Assembly: GCA_001599715.1 (NCBI GenBank)
Contig: BCHU01000001.1
Span: 186,001-250,000 of the forward strand
Direction: 5' to 3'
DNA: 64,000 nucleotides
Origin: Phaeotremella fagi
Lineage: Eukaryota; Basidiomycota; Tremellomycetes; Tremellales; Phaeotremellaceae
Under the pieces are notes generated by a model, which was not told the origin of the DNA, searched no databases, and saw nothing but the letters and a program-made list of their open reading frames with translations. A program made the translations under genes and the position numbers. Shown piece by piece: positions 60,003 to 64,000 of this stretch (positions within the stretch are counted from its first letter, which is position 1; every line of letters starts with the position of its first letter).

Positions 60003-60744
60003 TGGAATGAATGTACGAGTACAGTAACGAAATTTGAAGATCATTTTATACGTATAGACGGATGAGGGGAAGAAACTCAAGGACAAAATTTATACTATTT
60101 TACTCCTATAACATTATCATTTTTTTTACAAGCAAGTTTCCTTTTTATAGTCCGAAATTAAATAGTGAAACCTTTTGTAGCATTCGGAATAGAACTATCA
60201 TCTTGTTGCCTTGTTTTACGAATGGGTTTCCGATGATCCAATGAACAGCTACTGGAATCATCTGCCACTTTGAAATATCAAACTGATTGAAAATACAACA
60301 GGTTGTCTCTTTTGTAAAGTGGACTGAGTGATCGTGAGAAGTCGTGGTGAATTATTTGAGGTGATCCAGTCGAAGCTTTGACTTTTCAGGTCTGTCTGCG
60401 ATGTCGAATGTGGCATGGCCCAGACAATTGGCATGGTTGAAATCCACACATCTAGACACCTTACTTTGCTGATAAGTACAGTATCCCCACGCTCCATTAT
60501 CCCTGCCTTCTCTCAGAGCTCATCAAGTGAGAAGAAAAAACAATCTCTCTTTGAGATCAAGCGTGTCCTGGAAGGCTAACGAGGTCATTAAAATGTCATC
60601 CTTTGTAACAAGAAATACATCTATGAATGCGGAACATAAATACTTGTGTTACACGATTGTCTCGTCGCCTTTCTCTTCTTCCCCCAATCCGACTTTTCTT
60701 TCAATTAAACACACCACCATTTATCACAAATAAGGCTAGACATC
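60003..60744. other. Intergenic region
   Basis: About 740 nt between the PAS-kinase gene and the tandem F-box-like pair. Short open frames on both strands lack any support. A pyrimidine-rich leader precedes the ATG at 60745. Nothing else found. Confidence 0.5.
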
Positions 60745-61991
60745 ATGTCAAGTACTCGACGATACTCATTCCATATTCCACCAGAAATAGTAGAGAAGAT
60801 AGTCTCAGAACTTTATAAGCCTCCACCCAAAGATATCATGTCAGCAAAACCAAGTGATGTCAGTCAAGGTCCCTGCTTTACTTGTATGCAAATCCATCCG
60901 GTGAGTTCTACAATAGTGTTCAACATGAGATTATCAGGTCATTCTGACAAGCCCACCCTTCATAGTGTTTCTATCAGTATATCGCACCACTCATTTATAC
61001 TTCACCTTTTGTACCGAATCTTGAAAGTTTCTTCGATGGTTTCGATCCAAATACTACCAGTCCGCTCAGCAAGGGCGGACTCTTAACCAAGAACGATCTC
61101 TTGGGTTTCACGAAAAATTTTCATTTTTATAGTCCAGTTGAAGACAGAGGCAACGTTAATCCAGACTCTGAAGAGGGAAAAACAGTTGCTTGGTCTTTGG
61201 TTCATCAAGAGACCAAACTATTCAAAACTTGGAATCAAACTCTTGAGAGGGTTTCAAAATCAAAGATCATCAAAGACACCTTCAAAAATCTATCTACTAT
61301 TTCCATTCTTCCTATCGAGAGGGGTTTAACGCGGTTTTATTGCCATTTTGATCATAATAAAGTCACGTCAGCTTTTGGAGAGTTGAGGGTTAATACACAG
61401 AGTATTTTAAGGGGAAGTCTTCAACTTTCTCATCTCACAGGTGTTCACACTGTCTGTCTGCAATATTTTGCGCCTGGGCGCTGCAGTAATCAAGACAATA
61501 TACCAGGTACAACATACTTAGGTGAAAAAGGGATCAAAAAAATTATTCATCATCGTTGGCGTGACCGTGAGGGTGACTTTACAAATGGAGTTGTCATGAT
61601 TGTTCCAACTCTTGAGAATATTTATCTCCGTCCCCCAAGTGATTACTGGGCCAACCCTACTTTCCAGCTTGACGAGGATTTCATGCAGTCTTCAAAACAG
61701 TTCAAAATGCAGCTGGACTTAACGGCTAAAGAACGACACAAGACAGGTAGAGACACAGATATGACGGATGAGGACTTCATTCGACAACTCGCTAAACAGA
61801 CTTCGATTGTCTGTTATTGCGAATACCCCAGAGAAATGTCACCAAATGGTTCAGGAGTTTTCACAGCATGGACACAAACAAGGGTCAACAGTGCTACTGA
61901 ATCTTTTGCTCGTTTGCCTGAGATATATCAACCCAAGATTACATTCAAGGATTGGTCTGAATGGGGTGGCTGTGAGGCGTGTCAACACTAA
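60745..61991 (+). CDS. F-box-like orphan protein, tandem copy A
   Basis: Two exons (60745-60900, 60966-61991) give 393 residues. The N-terminus IPPEIVEKIVSELYKPP, then SQGPCFTCMQIHPCFYQYIAPLIY, has F-box-like spacing; the intron falls just after the HP pair. The body is shared with copy B: GGLLTKNDLLGF...FHFYSPVED, EEGKTVAWSLVHQE, FGELRVNTQSIL, and the end KITFKDWSEWGGCEACQH. No known enzymatic motif is seen. The gene at 45489 has the same layout. A role as SCF substrate adaptor is only inferred from the N-terminal motif. Confidence 0.68.
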
Positions 61992-62507
61992 GGTGGTGTT
62001 TGCATGGTATTTTTCAAATTCTTACCCTTTTTATTATCTTTCCTTCTTTTCAAAGTGACCTTTGTTGCTCTTCATGGCTTTCAGTCTATGTACGGTATAT
62101 TAATTGATGTATCTTGAAAGCCTGTTTGGTATATTCTACCCAAAGTCCAGAACATTACTGAACCGCCACTTGTGAATTTCTGTTTCTACGCTCCTTGATC
62201 AGACCCTTTTCTGGCTGCTACAATGTATACAGTACATAGGTATATTTCTTGTTCTTGTCTCTTCATTGTCCTGTACATTTCTTGTCCTACTTTATTTGAA
62301 AGGTTGTTGATCTTGCTGATTTCTGAGAAGACCTTTGACTGCTGAGAAGACCTTTGACTGCTGGGAAGACCTTCAACAACTCAGATCCTTTGATCAATAT
62401 AGAATACATTATCAGCACTAAAGACATTTTATCTTTTTCTCTTCATTCCCCTCAACTTTCAACAACACAGATATAGTAAGCAACCACATACAAGAAACCA
62501 AAACAGC
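61992..62507. other. Spacer between the two tandem F-box-like genes
   Basis: About 515 nt. Its left part resembles the DNA downstream of copy B (shared blocks such as gtccaga/gtccaaa...acattactgaacc/aacattgaacc), so the duplicated unit includes 3' flank. It also holds the 19-nt tandem repeat listed separately and the leader of copy B. No gene seen. Confidence 0.6.
62318..62372 (+). repeat. 19-nt tandem repeat, nearly three copies
   Basis: Unit ctgagaagacctttgactg is repeated twice perfectly and a third time in part with one change (ctgggaagacctt). It lies in the promoter side of copy B. The start coordinate is approximate by a few bases. Confidence 0.8.
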
Positions 62508-63768
62508 ATGTCAAATAGATACAGTGATACCACCATGAAATCGGCTTTCATGAAGATCCCAACAGAGATAGGAGAAATGATAATTAAACACCTATACAAT
62601 GAACCCCCTCAAGACCTCATTTCAGCCCGACCAGAAGAGGTTAGTCAAAATCAGTTATACAAGTGTTTAAGAACCCATCCAGTAAGTGTAAATCCATGTC
62701 ATTTCTGCTACTACTACTGCAACTGAAAACCTTTTGTAGCGTCTCTATTATTGGGCAACATCAATTCTTTATAAATCGCCTTTTGTTTCCAATCTCAAGA
62801 GCTTCTTTGATGGTTTGGATTCATCCAATACTGCACTCCACAAAGGGGGGCTTCTCAGCAAAAATGATCTTTTGGGTCTGGTCAGTCACCTTAGTTTTTA
62901 CAGTCCAAATGAAGACAAGAATAACATTGATTTGAACCTTGAAGAGGGTAGACAAGTTGCTTGGTCATTAGTTGAACAAGAGGCTAGATTGTTTCAAAGC
63001 TGGAATGAAACTCTTGATATGGTTTTAAAGTCAGAACATCTCAAAGATACTTTTACAAAATTGAAAGGAGTTGCTGTCCTCCCGACTTATAGGGGTTTGA
63101 GACAATTCAGTTACAACTTTAGTACAATGTATTATGGAGATCTGGAGGAAACAGTTTTTGGGGAGATGAGGGTTAATATACAACACATATTAGGTAAATC
63201 TCTTCAGCTCTCTCATGCTACAGGTTCTCAAATTGTTTGTTATCAAAATTACGGACCTCAATCTCGTGGAAGCTCCCAAAACATTGTTCCATACATGAAT
63301 TTATTGCAAGATGGTGGAGTTCAAACAGTAGTACATCACCGTTGGTCAGAGATAACAGATTCATTTTCCAATGGTATTGCTACGTTGGTTCCAGGATCAA
63401 AGAATATGTTTGTCTTACCCCCCCCTAATCAGGGGGAAAACTCTTTTAATTTGCGGTACCTGGTAAAATCCATTTGGCAATTCCAGCTCCAGTTAGATTT
63501 TGCTGCTGAAACAACATTAGGTTCTGAAGCCACAACAAAGGTCAGGGAAGCTTTCATTCAAAATCTTGCTCAGAAGACGCCAGTCACCGCTTATAGCGAT
63601 TTATCAATGCAAACTTTACCAGATGGTTCCAAGGCCCCTTCTGAGGATGCTCAGCAAGAAATTCTGAGTGTTCAACGTTCTATGGTCAACATACCAAAGA
63701 TATATCAACCCAAGATTACATTCAAGGATTGGTCTGAATGGGAAGGATGTAAAGCTTGTAATCATTGA
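62508..63768 (+). CDS. F-box-like orphan protein, tandem copy B
   Basis: Two exons (62508-62681, 62740-63768) give 400 residues, with the intron at the same place as in copy A (after HP). The N-terminus is IPTEIGEMIIKHLYNEPP, then RLYYWATSILYKSPFVSNLKSFFDGL. The body parallels copy A: GGLLSKNDLLGLVSHLSFYSP, EEGRQVAWSLVEQEARLF, FGEMRVNIQHILGKSLQLSH and VHHRWSE. It ends KITFKDWSEWEGCKACNH. Divergence is moderate over the body, but a 45-nt stretch near the 3' end is identical at every base to copy A. Function unknown; F-box-like adaptor is an inference. Confidence 0.68.
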
Positions 63769-64000
63769 GGTGGCGGTTTCATAGTATTCTGTAAATCCTT
63801 TTGTTATTATTTTTGCGTCATTTGGGGTTCAGCTTTTCAATGCTTCATGGTTTTCTGTTTATTTGTATCGATCGATGTATGCTGGAAGTTAGTAGATTCT
63901 ACAGCAAAGCAAAGTCCAAAACCAACATTGAACCGGCGCGTTCGAAGTTCTGCTATCTCAATGAACGAACCAGAAACCAAGCTGATTTATGAAATCAAAT
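63769..64000. other. 3' flank of copy B, homologous to that of copy A
   Basis: About 230 nt after the stop. It shares ordered similarity with the flank after copy A (aggtgg...tttc, ttcatggctttc/ttcatggttttc, gatgtat, gtccaaa...cattgaacc). No gene seen before the window ends. Confidence 0.6.

Noticed and set aside
60171..60190. Sequence aaccttttgtagc resembling the intron end of copy B
   Set aside because: Short match to a generic pyrimidine-rich acceptor; not evidence of a further gene copy.
1..64000. tRNA, rRNA or CRISPR features
   Set aside because: No cloverleaf-like T-loop/D-loop pairs were noticed by eye in the gaps, and no regularly spaced identical repeats. A dedicated tRNA search could still find one that I missed.

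Overview
The window is a gene-dense, intron-rich nuclear segment of a basidiomycete yeast, most likely a tremellomycete of the Cryptococcus/Kwoniella kind. Almost every gene is broken by short (about 35-65 nt) GT-AG introns with CTGAC/CTAAC-like branch sites, intergenic gaps are small, and many genes are convergent with only tens of bases between stop codons. The genus is inferred; nothing in the window identifies it directly. Gene boundaries were read by hand from splice signals and protein-family similarity, so individual exon edges can be off. 

Layout, left to right: the 3' part of an anion:cation symporter-family permease; a short-chain dehydrogenase; CPSF2/Cft2 (mRNA 3' processing, minus strand); a long Sec7-PH Arf exchange factor; a divergent protein kinase; an intron-containing apolipoprotein N-acyltransferase-like membrane protein that appears to lack its nucleophilic cysteine; a 2.1-kb poorly coding island (16625-18725) with degenerate repeats and possible gene remnants; a serine-rich protein; mevalonate diphosphate decarboxylase; an Ndc1-type nucleoporin; Raptor/Kog1 (minus) head-to-head with COP9 signalosome subunit 2; a Cdc7/Cdc15-type septation kinase; a mitochondrial PPR protein (minus); nicotinate phosphoribosyltransferase; a hexose-type transporter; a small orphan protein; an F-box-like orphan; alkaline ceramidase (minus); a NOSIP-like RING/U-box protein; the large TPR protein Ski3 (minus); a PAS-kinase homologue; and, at the right end, a tandem pair of F-box-like paralogues related in architecture to the one near 46 kb. 

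Most genes are conserved housekeeping or signalling genes: TORC1 (Raptor), nutrient-sensing PAS kinase, NAD salvage, sterol synthesis, sphingolipid turnover, RNA processing and decay (Cft2, Ski3), and the cell cycle (septation kinase, Ndc1). They do not form an operon-like or clustered pathway. The least ordinary parts are the low-coding island at 16.6-18.7 kb, the lineage-specific F-box-like family with a shared C-terminal W/CxxC tail (45.5-46.9 kb and 60.7-63.8 kb), and the Lnt-like protein with a substituted catalytic site. I found no tRNA, rRNA, CRISPR array or intact transposon.
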